A stretch of 64,000 nucleotides of DNA from Flavobacterium sp. NRK1 (GCF_024054175.1 NZ_JAMXLA010000001.1:3318140-3382139); one strand, 5' to 3'. Positions 37,164 through 47,962 are shown, counted from the stretch's first letter. Translations and numbers: made by a program. The notes: generated by a model from the sequence alone, not told the origin.

Positions 37164-37640
37164 TTACCTAATCGGAATCCATATCTCCTCTTCTGAATCA
37201 GGATCTCCATTTTTGTATTTAGGTCCGAGTATCTCAAAATGCGGGCGGTCATCCAATTCATACCCCGAAGCCGGCAGCCATTCACTAAAAATATAGCTGA
37301 AGACATCAAACCCGTTATTGTGTGCGCCTTTATAAAAGAAAACAGCATATTGCCCACTGGGAAGCGTTAAAGCCTCCATTTCCTGAGGAATAGTATTAAA
37401 GTCTGACACCTCTACAGCAGCCCATTTTTTAAATTCAGTATGAGGATTAAACTTCACAAAAAATTCCTTGTCATAAATTTGTAAAGAATACATGTGATCT
37501 GTATTTATACTGTTCACTATATTTTTACGTTCCGGCATAAAACTGTTCCATAAATCGAATGTTTTATTATTGGCAAACGTCATGGTAAGGTGTTTACCAA
37601 TAAGTTTTTTAGCGGGTATGGTTTGTATGGTTGGGGTCAT
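37164..37640 (-). CDS. GyrI-like / AraC effector-binding domain protein
   Basis: A 158-residue stand-alone small-molecule-binding domain (SHS2-duplication fold). Typical phrases are TIPAKKLIGKHLTMTF at the start, FKKWAAVEVSD, LPSGQYAVFFYKGAHN and a C-terminal YELDDRPHFEILGPKY with an EEEIWIPIR end. The conserved Glu near the C-terminus (EEEIWIP) is the residue that usually contacts cationic ligands in this family. Some such proteins inhibit gyrase or hydrolyse cyclopropane-type compounds; nothing here distinguishes these. It is 20 bases downstream of the secreted YD-repeat-like gene. Confidence 0.85.
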   Translation of the reverse strand: MTPTIQTIPAKKLIGKHLTMTFANNKTFDLWNSFMPERKNIVNSINTDHMYSLQIYDKEFFVKFNPHTEFKKWAAVEVSDFNTIPQEMEALTLPSGQYAVFFYKGAHNNGFDVFSYIFSEWLPASGYELDDRPHFEILGPKYKNGDPDSEEEIWIPIR

Positions 37641-37660
37641 TGATTATTAAATTGATAAAA

Positions 37661-38584
37661 TTAGAAATATTCGTAAGTATATCTCCAAATATTAAACAAC
37701 TTATCTGCTAAATATAACCTCTTTTCAACTATATCTCCATGATTATTATAAGTATAACTATAATTACTAACAACATCCCATTTCCTGTATTTTATTATAT
37801 CTCCCCTTTTATTATAATAAATATCTTCTGAACCGCTATCCATATAAATATATTTAGCATTAACTAAAGTATCATTCTCATAAGTATATTTTTCAGTTGC
37901 CATAACGACTGGGACTTTCTCGATATATCCTATTCGTGAAACTTGAATTAGCTTATTTTTTCTATCGTAAGTCTTGAATTCTCTTGACGTTAATTCTCCA
38001 GTAGCTGAATAACTATCTACCGTAATAAGTGTATCGTTTTTAAATTCTTTTTCAATAAAATTATTATCTAACTCTTTTACTATTTTTTCTCTTATCAGAT
38101 CAGAGTCAGAATAAAAAAACTCCTCTATTGTACCAAGATTGCTAATTTCAGATGTTTGAATTAAATGTTTCTGCTTATCATACTTGTAGATCTTAGTTAT
38201 AAAGTTTGAAAAATCTCCAATAGTCTTATCATTACTATCAATTTCAGTCTTTAATCTTGATATATTATCTCCTACATATTCAAAAATTTTAGAAGTAGAA
38301 GTTTTACCATATTTATAGCGAAAAAAAGTGTTTACCTTGACAATTTTGGATTTTTTGTAATTTATTTTTTTCCATTTTTCAAATCTTTCTGCTTTTAACT
38401 TAGTTGAAGTTAAAAACCCATTATTGTCAAACACATAAGTTTCTATATCATTATTTAATGAATCTAGAATTTTAACTTTCTTAACCTTACTATAATATTT
38501 CAAACTTGTATTAGTAATATATTCTTGAGCAGATAGATTAGTTAATATGAATAAGCTTAATAAAAGGGAGATTGTTTTAAACAT
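37661..38584 (-). CDS. Secreted protein with YD/RHS-like beta repeats
   Basis: A 307-residue protein with a signal peptide (MFKTISLLLSLFILTNLSAQ). The rest is a run of short beta-hairpins with spaced Tyr-Asp/Asn-Gly phrases (VFDNNGFL, IYKYDKQKHLI, TYDRKNKLIQV, YTYNNHGDIVEKR). These resemble degenerate RHS/YD repeats. It is much too short to be a full RHS toxin shell and has no core or toxin domain. A minus-strand TACATTTG element (38603-38610) lies 18 bases before the ATG. The role is unknown. Confidence 0.75.
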   Translation of the reverse strand: MFKTISLLLSLFILTNLSAQEYITNTSLKYYSKVKKVKILDSLNNDIETYVFDNNGFLTSTKLKAERFEKWKKINYKKSKIVKVNTFFRYKYGKTSTSKIFEYVGDNISRLKTEIDSNDKTIGDFSNFITKIYKYDKQKHLIQTSEISNLGTIEEFFYSDSDLIREKIVKELDNNFIEKEFKNDTLITVDSYSATGELTSREFKTYDRKNKLIQVSRIGYIEKVPVVMATEKYTYENDTLVNAKYIYMDSGSEDIYYNKRGDIIKYRKWDVVSNYSYTYNNHGDIVEKRLYLADKLFNIWRYTYEYF

Positions 38585-38602
38585 ATGAACATTTTTTCAT
38601 TT

Positions 38603-38610
38603 CAAATGTA
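38603..38610 (-). promoter_or_regulatory. -7 element for the secreted YD-repeat-like gene
   Basis: TACATTTG on the minus strand, an exact TAnnTTTG, 18 bases before the ATG. Confidence 0.45.
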
Positions 38611-38689
38611 AAAATATCTTTCAACTTATATCTACCACTTTAACAATTTCTTACCCAAACCCTCTGTATAAAAATAGCTTAAAAATGAG

Positions 38690-38697
38690 TACCTTTG
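38690..38697 (+). promoter_or_regulatory. -7 element for uvrA
   Basis: TACCTTTG, an exact TAnnTTTG, ends 18 bases before the ATG at 38716. It overlaps an in-frame TTG at 38695, which is therefore unlikely to be the start codon. Confidence 0.5.
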
Positions 38698-38715
38698 CGT
38701 TTTGCACAAAATGCT

Positions 38716-41547
38716 ATGCTAGATACTACCGATAATATAGAAGTGTTAGGCGCCCGTGCGCATAACCTTAAAAATATAGATGTTACCATACCGCGTGAAA
38801 AACTTGTTGTAATTACCGGGCTTTCGGGCTCCGGAAAATCATCTCTGGCTTTTGACACTATTTATGCTGAAGGGCAGCGCCGCTACATAGAAACCTTTTC
38901 AGCCTATGCCCGCCAGTTCCTTGGCGGACTGGAACGCCCTGATGTTGACAAGATAGACGGTCTTAGCCCCGTTATTGCGATAGAGCAGAAAACAACCAGT
39001 AAAAGTCCGCGTTCTACAGTTGGTACCATTACTGAGATCTATGACTTCCTGCGTCTTCTTTATGCACGTGGTGCTGATGCTTACAGCTATGTGACAGGTG
39101 AAAAGATGGTAAGCTATAGTGATGACCAGATAAAAGAACTTATCGTAGAAAAGTTTAACGGCAAACGTATTACTATTCTTGCGCCTATTGTTCGTACCCG
39201 TAAAGGGCATTACCGTGAACTGTTTGAGCAGATATCCAAACAGGGATTCCTTAAAGTACGTGTGGATGGCGAGATAAAAGATATTGAGCCGGGCATGAAG
39301 CTTGACAGGTATAAAAACCACGATATAGAAACGGTTATAGACCGTATGGCAGTAGATACTTCTGCCGATACAGATAAGCGCCTTGCGGACAGTATTAAAA
39401 CAGCAATGTATCATGGGGAAGATGTTATGATGGTAATTGAACATGATACTAATGAAGTTCGTTATTACAGCCGTAATTTAATGTGTCCTTCATCAGGCAT
39501 CTCCTACCCTAATCCTGAACCTAATAATTTTTCTTTCAACTCCCCTAAGGGAGCCTGTCCTAACTGTAATGGCTTAGGCACTATTAACGAAATTAATCTT
39601 AGAAAAATAATTCCAAATCCCAAACTTACTATCAAACAGGGAGGTTTTGCGCCTCTTGGTGAATATAAAAGCTCCTGGATATTTAAGCAGCTTGAGATTA
39701 TTGGCGAGAAATATGGTTTTAAGCTAACTGATGCGATTGAGAAAATTCCGGAGGAAGCCATAACAATGATAATGAATGGCGGTAAGGAAAAATTTACTGT
39801 CAATTCTAAAACATTAGGCGTAAATCGTGAGTATAAAATAGATTTTGAGGGTATTGCCAATTTCATAAAAAATCAGCATGACGAAAGCGGATCGGCTTCG
39901 CTTAAACGCTGGGCAAAAGATTTTATGGATGAAATAGACTGCCCTGTTTGTAATGGCACAAGGCTTAGAAAAGAATCGCTTTACTTTAAGGTAAACGGGC
40001 TTAATATAGCCGAACTGTCTGCTATGGATATTGCTGACCTTGCGGATTGGTTTGAAAACCTTGACAGCAATCTCACTGAAAAACAGAAGGTAATAGCACT
40101 GGAAATTATAAAAGAAATTAAAGCACGTTTAAGCTTTTTAGTTGATGTTGGGCTTAACTACCTGTCTCTTAATCGCGGGTCGGGAACGCTTTCGGGTGGA
40201 GAAGCACAGCGCATAAGGTTGGCAACACAAATAGGCTCTCAGCTCGTCGGTGTGCTTTACATTCTTGACGAACCAAGTATAGGACTGCACCAACGTGATA
40301 ACGAGAAACTTATACGGTCATTAGAGGCGCTTAGAGATATAGGCAACTCGGTTATTGTTGTAGAACACGACAAAGACATGATTGAACGTGCAGATTATGT
40401 AATTGATATTGGCCCGGCTGCAGGCCGTTTTGGCGGGCAGATAGTAAGTGAAGGAACTCCTGCCGAATTGCTTAAGGAGCACACGCTTACAGCAGCGTAC
40501 CTTAACGGAGAAAAGGAAATAGCAGTACCAAAAAAGCGCCGCGAAGGAAATGGAAAAACGCTTAAACTTACAGGCGCTACAGGAAACAATCTAAAAAATG
40601 TTTCTATAGAAATACCTTTAGGTAAAATGATATGCGTTACAGGTGTTTCGGGCAGTGGGAAATCCACACTTATTAATGGAACCCTGTACCCTATTCTTAA
40701 TGCCCACTTTTTTAATGGCGTTAAAAAGCCCCAGCCTTACAAAAAAATTGAAGGGCTAGAACATATTGATAAAGTTATAGATATAGACCAATCACCCATA
40801 GGGCGTACACCGCGTTCAAACCCTGCAACATATACCGACGTATTTTCAGAAATACGCTCATTATTTACACAAACACCGGAAGCAATGATACGTGGTTATA
40901 AACCCGGACGTTTTAGCTTTAATGTTAGCGGCGGGCGTTGTGAAACCTGTGAAGGTTCAGGACTTCGCGTTATTGAGATGAGTTTTCTTCCCGATGTATA
41001 TGTAGAGTGTGAAACCTGTCAGGGTAAACGCTTTAACCGTGAAACTCTTGAGATACGTTATAAAGGGAAATCTATTGCAGATGTTCTTGATATGACTGTA
41101 GATGAAGCAGTTCCATTTTTTGAGAATATCCCTAAAATTTACAGGAAAATAAAAACCATTCAGGACGTAGGCCTTGGTTATATAACATTAGGTCAGCAAA
41201 GTACCACCCTGTCAGGTGGTGAGGCGCAGCGGATAAAACTTGCTTCTGAACTATCTAAAAAAGATACCGGTAATACTTTTTATATACTTGATGAGCCTAC
41301 TACAGGCCTGCATTTTGAAGACATAAGAGTACTGATGGAAGTAATTAACAAATTAGTTGATAAAGGAAACACCGTACTTATTATAGAGCATAATATGGAC
41401 GTTATAAAACTTGCCGATTACATTATAGATATTGGATATGAAGGCGGTAAAGGCGGGGGCCAGCTTATTGCCAAAGGCACACCTGAAGAAGTGGCTAAAA
41501 ACAAAAAAAGCTACACTGCCCAATTCTTAAAAAAAGAATTATCTTAG
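38716..41547 (+). CDS. uvrA: Excinuclease ABC subunit A
   Basis: Damage-recognition ATPase of nucleotide excision repair. The start was set at the ATG at 38716 ([20 protein letters not shown]; 943 residues). Two ABC modules are complete: Walker [17 protein letters not shown] and [17 protein letters not shown]; signatures [12 protein letters not shown] and [12 protein letters not shown]. Cys-rich zinc modules are CPNCNGLG (first insertion), CPVCNGTR, and CETCEGSG with CETCQGKR in the second half. The UvrB-binding region ([20 protein letters not shown]) is present. It is followed 30 bases later by the LOG-family gene on the same strand. Confidence 0.97.
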   Translation: MLDTTDNIEVLGARAHNLKNIDVTIPREKLVVITGLSGSGKSSLAFDTIYAEGQRRYIETFSAYARQFLGGLERPDVDKIDGLSPVIAIEQKTTSKSPRSTVGTITEIYDFLRLLYARGADAYSYVTGEKMVSYSDDQIKELIVEKFNGKRITILAPIVRTRKGHYRELFEQISKQGFLKVRVDGEIKDIEPGMKLDRYKNHDIETVIDRMAVDTSADTDKRLADSIKTAMYHGEDVMMVIEHDTNEVRYYSRNLMCPSSGISYPNPEPNNFSFNSPKGACPNCNGLGTINEINLRKIIPNPKLTIKQGGFAPLGEYKSSWIFKQLEIIGEKYGFKLTDAIEKIPEEAITMIMNGGKEKFTVNSKTLGVNREYKIDFEGIANFIKNQHDESGSASLKRWAKDFMDEIDCPVCNGTRLRKESLYFKVNGLNIAELSAMDIADLADWFENLDSNLTEKQKVIALEIIKEIKARLSFLVDVGLNYLSLNRGSGTLSGGEAQRIRLATQIGSQLVGVLYILDEPSIGLHQRDNEKLIRSLEALRDIGNSVIVVEHDKDMIERADYVIDIGPAAGRFGGQIVSEGTPAELLKEHTLTAAYLNGEKEIAVPKKRREGNGKTLKLTGATGNNLKNVSIEIPLGKMICVTGVSGSGKSTLINGTLYPILNAHFFNGVKKPQPYKKIEGLEHIDKVIDIDQSPIGRTPRSNPATYTDVFSEIRSLFTQTPEAMIRGYKPGRFSFNVSGGRCETCEGSGLRVIEMSFLPDVYVECETCQGKRFNRETLEIRYKGKSIADVLDMTVDEAVPFFENIPKIYRKIKTIQDVGLGYITLGQQSTTLSGGEAQRIKLASELSKKDTGNTFYILDEPTTGLHFEDIRVLMEVINKLVDKGNTVLIIEHNMDVIKLADYIIDIGYEGGKGGGQLIAKGTPEEVAKNKKSYTAQFLKKELS

Positions 41548-41577
41548 AAGCCATTAAATTATTACCACAGCAAAGCC

Positions 41578-42300
41578 ATGAGAGAAAAATTTGAAAACGA
41601 CCACGAATGGATTAATGAAAGCCTTAAACAAAAATCATGGCATGAGATAAGAAGTAATGATTCCTGGGTTATTTTTAAGGTAATGTCGGAATTTGTAAAT
41701 GGTTACGAAACCATGGCCAGAATAGGCCCTTGTGTATCAATATTTGGTTCTGCAAGAACACAACCTGAAAATAAATATTATAAGCTGGCTGAAAAGATAG
41801 CCGAAAAAATAACACGTGCCGGATATGGAATTATTACCGGTGGCGGCCCGGGTATAATGGAAGCAGGCAATAAAGGTGCTTCTCAGGGAGGCGGCCCGTC
41901 AGTAGGACTAAATATTGAGCTTCCTTTTGAACAGCACTTTAACCCTTATATAGATAATGACAAAAATGTGAATTTTGATTACTTTTTTGTTCGTAAAGTA
42001 ATGTTTGTAAAGTACTCCCAGGGTTTTGTAGTTATGCCGGGGGGCTTTGGTACACTGGATGAAATGTTTGAGGCAATTACGCTTATTCAAACTAAGAAAA
42101 TTGCTAAGTTTCCTATTATACTTGTTGGCTCTGAATTTTGGGGAGGACTTATGGAGTGGATTAAAAATGTAATGGTTGAGCAAAATAAAAATGCCAACCC
42201 TGAAGATCTAAACCTGATAAAAGTAGTAGATACTGCTGATGAAGTACTTGAGGTAATTGATGCATTTTATAAAAAATACAGTCTTAGTCCTAACTTCTAA
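41578..42300 (+). CDS. LOG-family nucleotide 5'-monophosphate phosphoribohydrolase
   Basis: A 240-residue Rossmann-fold protein of the LOG (Lonely Guy)/TIGR00730 family. Characterised members release the base from cytokinin or purine nucleoside monophosphates. The two hallmark blocks are GGGPGIMEAGNKGA (about residues 88-101) and MPGGFGTLDEMFEAITLIQTKK (about 155-176), carrying the catalytic Arg/Glu environment (PGGxGTxxE equivalent, with Asp-Glu here). In bacteria the physiological substrate is often AMP or a related nucleotide. It is probably co-transcribed with uvrA. Confidence 0.92.
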   Translation: MREKFENDHEWINESLKQKSWHEIRSNDSWVIFKVMSEFVNGYETMARIGPCVSIFGSARTQPENKYYKLAEKIAEKITRAGYGIITGGGPGIMEAGNKGASQGGGPSVGLNIELPFEQHFNPYIDNDKNVNFDYFFVRKVMFVKYSQGFVVMPGGFGTLDEMFEAITLIQTKKIAKFPIILVGSEFWGGLMEWIKNVMVEQNKNANPEDLNLIKVVDTADEVLEVIDAFYKKYSLSPNF

Positions 42301-42413
42301 TATAGGGATTATTACTTATTTTAACATTAGCACAGGCAACCTATACCCTGCTTTTACATCTAAATTCAAACCTAATAAACATTGTGTAACTGCCATTAAA
42401 TCTTTACAATAAT

Positions 42414-45245
42414 TTGAATATAACAGCGAGGTTATTTTTCTTATTTCTACTGATGATTTCAGTACAACTGCATGCACAGCATTTGAACAAAATGTTTGTG
42501 GAAGCAGATACTGAAAAACAGATACTTAAAGTAAAACAGGAAATAATATATCATAACCAAACTGCTGATACATTAAAAGAATTTATACTTAACGACTGGA
42601 ATAATGCCTACTCCGGTAAAGAAACGCCTTTAGCAAAACGATTTTCAGATGAATACATAAGGGCTTTTCATTTGGCCAGTGATAATGACCGTGGCTTTAC
42701 AACCATATATTCAGTTATAGACCAGAACAACCTCAATTTAAACTGGAGCAGGCCTTCTAAGCACCCTGACCTTGTTGATGTAAAACTTAAAAATCCCATT
42801 TATCCCAATCAAAAGTTTAAGCTTATAATCACCTATCAGGTAAAGATACCTAACGAAAGATTTACAAAATTTGGTTATGATGACAAAACTCTTTCATTTA
42901 ACCTTAAAGACTGGTACCTAACCCCGGCACGTGTAGAAAACAATAAATTTTTAAGATATAGCAATGAAAACCTGGATGATATAGCCAATGCCGTTGCTAA
43001 CTATGAGATTACTTTATCTGTACCTAAAGGAACTATTATAACTACTGATCTTGATGACAGTAAATTACAAAAAGATACTGTTGACCAGTATTTGCTTACA
43101 GGTAAAAATCGCATGGGCTTCACTCTTGTATTAGAGACCAAAAACACTTTTGACGTATATAATAACACTTTTGCACAGGTTAGCTGCAACCTTAAGGACA
43201 ATCGGGTTACAGAAATACAAAAAGCCTATCTCATAAATCAGATCACTGAATATATAGGGAATAATTTAGGAAAATACCCTTTCGAAAAAATTATGGTAAC
43301 CCAGGCTGAATATGAACGCAGCCCCATGTATGGGTTAAATCAGTTACCGGCCTTTTTAAATCCCTACCCCGATTCATTTATGTTTGAAATAAGGTTTCTT
43401 AAAACATATATCAATGCTTATTTAAAAAACACACTTAAACTTGATCCGCGCAAAGATAACTGGCTGTATGATGGTATTCAGATAGACCTGATGCGAAAAT
43501 ATATAAATGAGTATCATACTGATAGAAAAATGATGGGACAGCTATCAAGCTGGGGAATACTTAAAGGGCATAACCTGTTTAATCTGAGTTTTAATGAACA
43601 ATACAGTTATATATACCTGCTAACTGCCAGAAAGAATTTAGACCAGCCGATTGGCGATCCTAAAAACACTTTTATTAAGTTTAATGAGCAAATATCCGGT
43701 AAATACAGGGCAGGCCTTAGCATAAAATATCTTGATGATTATTTGGGTGACAGTATAGTACCAAAAACTATAATGGACTTTTATAGCCTGAATGTTAGTA
43801 CTTCAAAAACAAACAGAAAAGATTTTGAAAACATTTTAAAATCTAAAACAACAAAAGATACAGACTGGTTTTTTAAAACTGTAGTTGGATCAAGAGATCT
43901 GATCGATTTTAAATTTGCTGATGTAAAAGAACAAAAAGATTCATTAAAAGTTACTATCAAAAACCGAACAGGTACTAATGTACCTGTTTCGTTATATGGT
44001 TTAGATAAAGATACTATTGTTTTTAAACAATGGATAGAAAATATAAGTAAAGACAGCACTTTTACTGTTGCACGCCTTAATGCAGACAGGCTTGCATTAA
44101 ATTATAATAATGAAATTCCTGAATATAACAGAAGAAATAACTGGAGAAGGTTAGACAAGTTCTTTCCTAATAATAAGCCTTTAAAATTTACTTTTTTTCA
44201 GGATATTGAAGACCCACATTATAATCAGGTATTTTATGTTCCCAGTTTTACCTATAATTTATATGATGGTTTTTCTCCGGGTCTGAGGCTGCATAACAAA
44301 TCTTTACTGGAAAAACCTTTTATTTTTGATATTGAGCCGACTTATTCAATAAATACAGGTGAATTGATAGGTTCATTTTCTTTATTGCTCAATAATTATA
44401 TCAGAGACCAGTCATTATACAGTATCAGATATCTGGTTGGCGGCTCTACTTATCACTATGCTCCCGATGCCCGATATATAAAATTTAACCCTGCTGTAAT
44501 TTTCCGTCTTAGAGAAGACGATTATCGTCAAAACAAAAAACAAACAATTGTTTTAAGACAGGTAATGGTAAACAGGGAGAAATCTGCCTATGTGAACACC
44601 GATAACCAAAATGAAAACTATTCTGTTTTTAATGCAAGATTCAGTAAATATGAATCGGAGATAATACGCCATTATAGCTTTTATACTGATGTACAAATAG
44701 CCGGTGCTTTTGGAAAACTTTCAGGTGAAATACAATATCGAAGGCTGTTTAATGATAACAGGAGAATAAACCTTCGCTTATTTGCAGGTGCATTTTTGTA
44801 CCGCGATACAAACTCAGAATTTTTTAGCTTTGGGCTGGACCGCCCTACAGATTATATGTTCGACTATAACTTTTACGGGCGTTCTGAAACAACTGGTTTA
44901 TTTAGTCAGCAATATATTATGGCAGAAGGCGGATTTAAGTCTAAACTCGATACAAGATATGCTAATCAATGGATGACAACCTTAAACGCCAGTTTTAATA
45001 TCTGGAACTGGATAGAGGTTTACGGCGATGCAGGTGTTTTTAAAAATCATTATTCTGATGCTAAGTTTGCTTATGACAGTGGAATTCGCCTTAACCTGCT
45101 TCCAGATTATTTCGAATTATATTTTCCCGCCTATTCAAGCAAGGGATTTGAGCCATCTCAGGGAAGGTATATTGAAAAAGTACGCTTTGTAGTAACTATA
45201 AGTCCAAGTACATTAATCGGGCTCTTTACCAGAAAATGGCTCTAA
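42414..45245 (+). CDS. M1-aminopeptidase-like pseudoenzyme with C-terminal outer-membrane barrel
   Basis: A 943-residue envelope protein. It starts at TTG (42414), which gives a good signal peptide (NITARLFFLFLLMISVQLHA); the next ATG would cut into it. Residues about 25-230 resemble the M1 N-terminal beta domain, and 260-480 the helical peptidase domain. The catalytic HExxH position reads FEIRF (about 323-327) and the downstream zinc-ligand block reads WLYDGIQ instead of W-x-x-E-G. GLNQLP stands in the GxMEN position. It therefore appears unable to bind the catalytic zinc. The last 350 residues are alternating aromatic strands like a beta-barrel, ending RKWL. Confidence 0.8.
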   Translation: MNITARLFFLFLLMISVQLHAQHLNKMFVEADTEKQILKVKQEIIYHNQTADTLKEFILNDWNNAYSGKETPLAKRFSDEYIRAFHLASDNDRGFTTIYSVIDQNNLNLNWSRPSKHPDLVDVKLKNPIYPNQKFKLIITYQVKIPNERFTKFGYDDKTLSFNLKDWYLTPARVENNKFLRYSNENLDDIANAVANYEITLSVPKGTIITTDLDDSKLQKDTVDQYLLTGKNRMGFTLVLETKNTFDVYNNTFAQVSCNLKDNRVTEIQKAYLINQITEYIGNNLGKYPFEKIMVTQAEYERSPMYGLNQLPAFLNPYPDSFMFEIRFLKTYINAYLKNTLKLDPRKDNWLYDGIQIDLMRKYINEYHTDRKMMGQLSSWGILKGHNLFNLSFNEQYSYIYLLTARKNLDQPIGDPKNTFIKFNEQISGKYRAGLSIKYLDDYLGDSIVPKTIMDFYSLNVSTSKTNRKDFENILKSKTTKDTDWFFKTVVGSRDLIDFKFADVKEQKDSLKVTIKNRTGTNVPVSLYGLDKDTIVFKQWIENISKDSTFTVARLNADRLALNYNNEIPEYNRRNNWRRLDKFFPNNKPLKFTFFQDIEDPHYNQVFYVPSFTYNLYDGFSPGLRLHNKSLLEKPFIFDIEPTYSINTGELIGSFSLLLNNYIRDQSLYSIRYLVGGSTYHYAPDARYIKFNPAVIFRLREDDYRQNKKQTIVLRQVMVNREKSAYVNTDNQNENYSVFNARFSKYESEIIRHYSFYTDVQIAGAFGKLSGEIQYRRLFNDNRRINLRLFAGAFLYRDTNSEFFSFGLDRPTDYMFDYNFYGRSETTGLFSQQYIMAEGGFKSKLDTRYANQWMTTLNASFNIWNWIEVYGDAGVFKNHYSDAKFAYDSGIRLNLLPDYFELYFPAYSSKGFEPSQGRYIEKVRFVVTISPSTLIGLFTRKWL

Positions 45246-45395
45246 AAAGTAATTACTCCAATAAAATTACACAAAACATAGTTTTTACGTTATTTTATTA
45301 AAATAAAATCATCCAAAACATCTTTAACTAAAGTTTTATTATCAAATATGAAATCATTTTTTCCAGATGTTCTTATGATATGTCATTCTTTTAAT

Positions 45396-45403
45396 TAAAT
45401 TTG
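45396..45403 (+). promoter_or_regulatory. -7 element for the 2-oxoacid dehydrogenase gene
   Basis: TAAATTTG, an exact TAnnTTTG, ends 21 bases before the ATG at 45425 and overlaps the in-frame TTG at 45401, ruling that out as start. Confidence 0.5.
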
Positions 45404-45424
45404 TATTCATACAAAACCGGTTTT

Positions 45425-47830
45425 ATGACAGATACAGAAATAAAAAAATCGATTTCATTTGAAGATTTCAGAACAGAGGTTCTAAATGATTATAAAATTG
45501 CTGTTACCAGCAGGGAATGCAGCCTGTTAGGGCGACGTGAAGTACTTACAGGTAAGGCTAAATTTGGAATTTTTGGAGACGGAAAAGAAGTGCCGCAGCT
45601 TGCTATGGCAAAGGCCTTTAAAAATGGGGATTTCCGTTCAGGTTATTACCGTGACCAGACTTTTATGATGGCAATAGGACAATTGAATATTCAGCAGTTC
45701 TTTGCCGGGCTTTACGGACATAGTGATCTGGAGCACGACCCTATGTCTGCCGGAAGGCAAATGGGTGGACATTTTGCAACTCACAGCCTTGATGAAAACG
45801 GAAATTGGAAAAATCTTACGCTGCAAAAAAATTCGAGCGCAGATATATCGCCAACAGCGGGACAAATGCCAAGATTACTTGGTTTAGCGCAGGCATCTAA
45901 AATATACCGAAACGTATCCGGAATTGAAAATAAAACCAATTTTTCTATAAATGGCAACGAAATAGCCTGGGGTACAATTGGTAATGCAAGTACATCTGAA
46001 GGATTATTCTTTGAAACTATTAATGCTGCAGGAGTATTACAGGTACCAATGGTAATAAGCGTTTGGGATGATGAATATGGAATTTCTGTACATGCACGTT
46101 ATCAAACAACCAAAGAAAATATTTCAGAAGTGCTTAAAGGTTTTCAGCGTGATGAAAACAGTAAAGGATATGAAATAATTACTGTAAGAGGATGGGATTA
46201 CCCTGAACTGGTATCGGCTTACGAAAAAGCAGCAGAAATTGCGCGTACCGAACATGTACCTGTTTTAATACATGTTTACGAACTGACACAACCGCAGGGG
46301 CACTCAACTTCCGGGTCACATGAACGTTATAAAAATGCCGACCGTCTTTCATGGGAAAGCGAATATGACTGTATTGTCCAGATGAAAAAATGGATGATAG
46401 AAAATAATATTGCGTCTGCCGAAGAGCTTGCTGTTATTGATGAAGAGGCTAAAAAGAATGTTTTAGAAGGTAAAAAAGCCGCTTGGGCTGCATATGTAAA
46501 TCCTATTAAAGACGAACAAAAAGAGCTTATAACCTTATTAAATTCAATTGCTGCACAAAGCCCAAATAAAGTATTTATAGAAAAATACATCTCTGAGCTT
46601 TCATCTATAAAAGAACCTATAAGAAAAGATATATTAGTTACCGCCAGAAAAGTGCTACGCCTTATTCTAAAAGAAAACGGTAAAACATCACTTCCTAAAT
46701 GGATAACATCATATATAGAAAAAATACAGCCAAAATTTAGTTCTCACCTGTTTTCTGAATCAGAAAAAAACGCACTGAATGTAAAAGAAGTATTACCGGA
46801 ATATGGAGATAATACTGAAGATGCTGATGGACGCATGATAATGCGTGACAATTTTGATGCAATATTCAGCAAGTATCCTGAAGCACTGGTTTTTGGTGAA
46901 GACTGTGGTAATATAGGTGATGTTAATCAGGGACTTGAAGGCATGCAGGAAAAATACGGTGATTTTAGGGTTTGTGATGCCGGTATTCGTGAAGCCACTA
47001 TCCTAGGCCAGGGTATAGGTATGGCAATGAGAGGGCTTCGACCTATTGCCGAGATACAATACCTTGACTATTTATTATATGCTATACAAATAATGAGCGA
47101 TGACCTTGCAACACTGCAATACAGAACTGCAGGAAGACAAAAGGCACCGCTTATAATCCGAACACGCGGCCACAGGCTTGAAGGCATCTGGCATTCAGGA
47201 TCACCTATGGGTATGATCATTAACGCAGTACGCGGAATCCATGTTCTTGTTCCAAGAAACATGACAAAAGCAGCAGGTTTTTATAATACCCTTCTTACTA
47301 CAGATGAACCTGCATTAGTAATTGAATGTCTTAACGGGTACCGCCTTAAAGAAAAAATGCCTGAAAATCTTGGTGAGTTTAAAACGCCACTTGGTGTTGT
47401 AGAAACCATTAAAGAAGGAAAGGACATTACACTTGTTTCTTATGGTTCTACCCTACGCCTTGTTGAACAGGCAGCTAAAGAACTTTTAGAAATAGGTATA
47501 GATGCTGAAATAATAGATATTCAATCATTACTGCCTTTTGATATTAGCCATGATATTGTAAAAAGCGTTGCAAAAACGAACAGGCTTTTAGTTATAGATG
47601 AAGATGTACCCGGAGGAGCTTCTGCTTACATTCTTCAGCAAATAGTAGATGTTCAGGATGCTTATAAGCATTTAGACAGTAAGCCTGAAACATTAACTGC
47701 AAAAGCACATCGCCCTTCTTACGGTACTGATGGCGACTACTTTTCTAAGCCGTCTGTAGAAGATATATTTGAAAAAGTATATTCAATAATGAATGAGGTA
47801 AAACCGAATGAATTTCCTGAGCTTTATTAG
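45425..47830 (+). CDS. Branched-chain 2-oxoacid dehydrogenase E1, alpha-beta fusion
   Basis: Thiamine-diphosphate E1 component, probably of the branched-chain 2-oxoacid (2-oxoisovalerate) dehydrogenase complex, with alpha and beta subunits in one 801-residue chain. The alpha part has FRSGYYRDQTFMMAIG, HYATH-like GGHFATHS, and the TPP motif WGTIGNASTSEGLFFE with VWDDEYGIS. The beta part begins near residue 460 (IMRDNFDAIFSKYPEALVFGEDCG) and has GIREATILGQGIGMAMRGLRPIAEIQ. C-terminal transketolase-like sequence LVIDEDVPGG follows. No E2 or E3 gene is adjacent. The ATG at 45425 was chosen because a promoter element covers the upstream TTG. Confidence 0.93.
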   Translation: MTDTEIKKSISFEDFRTEVLNDYKIAVTSRECSLLGRREVLTGKAKFGIFGDGKEVPQLAMAKAFKNGDFRSGYYRDQTFMMAIGQLNIQQFFAGLYGHSDLEHDPMSAGRQMGGHFATHSLDENGNWKNLTLQKNSSADISPTAGQMPRLLGLAQASKIYRNVSGIENKTNFSINGNEIAWGTIGNASTSEGLFFETINAAGVLQVPMVISVWDDEYGISVHARYQTTKENISEVLKGFQRDENSKGYEIITVRGWDYPELVSAYEKAAEIARTEHVPVLIHVYELTQPQGHSTSGSHERYKNADRLSWESEYDCIVQMKKWMIENNIASAEELAVIDEEAKKNVLEGKKAAWAAYVNPIKDEQKELITLLNSIAAQSPNKVFIEKYISELSSIKEPIRKDILVTARKVLRLILKENGKTSLPKWITSYIEKIQPKFSSHLFSESEKNALNVKEVLPEYGDNTEDADGRMIMRDNFDAIFSKYPEALVFGEDCGNIGDVNQGLEGMQEKYGDFRVCDAGIREATILGQGIGMAMRGLRPIAEIQYLDYLLYAIQIMSDDLATLQYRTAGRQKAPLIIRTRGHRLEGIWHSGSPMGMIINAVRGIHVLVPRNMTKAAGFYNTLLTTDEPALVIECLNGYRLKEKMPENLGEFKTPLGVVETIKEGKDITLVSYGSTLRLVEQAAKELLEIGIDAEIIDIQSLLPFDISHDIVKSVAKTNRLLVIDEDVPGGASAYILQQIVDVQDAYKHLDSKPETLTAKAHRPSYGTDGDYFSKPSVEDIFEKVYSIMNEVKPNEFPELY

Positions 47831-47857
47831 AATTCTAAAGTAAAATAAATACCTTAA

Positions 47858-47894
47858 AAACTCCCGGATACAAATTGTATTCGGGAGTTTTATT
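47858..47894 (+). terminator. Terminator after the E1 fusion gene
   Basis: AAACTCCCGGATACA (47858-47872) pairs with TGTATTCGGGAGTTT (47876-47890), with one G-U pair and a 3-base loop, followed by a T-rich tail. Confidence 0.88.
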
Positions 47895-47937
47895 TTAATA
47901 CTATCTTAAACCGCTCTACACCTTTAAGTATAGCAAT

Positions 47938-47962
47938 AAAAAAAGCCCCTCAATTGAGGAGC
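47938..47962 (-). terminator. Terminator after the OmpA lipoprotein gene
   Basis: On the minus strand GCTCCTC pairs with GAGGGGC around AATT (47945-47962), with A7 at 47938-47944 giving the U-tract. It lies 23 bases past the stop. Confidence 0.82.

Noticed and set aside
37661-38584. RHS/polymorphic toxin
   Set aside because: It is only 307 residues, with no RHS core motif, no C-terminal toxin domain and no immunity gene; it looks like a small secreted beta-repeat protein.
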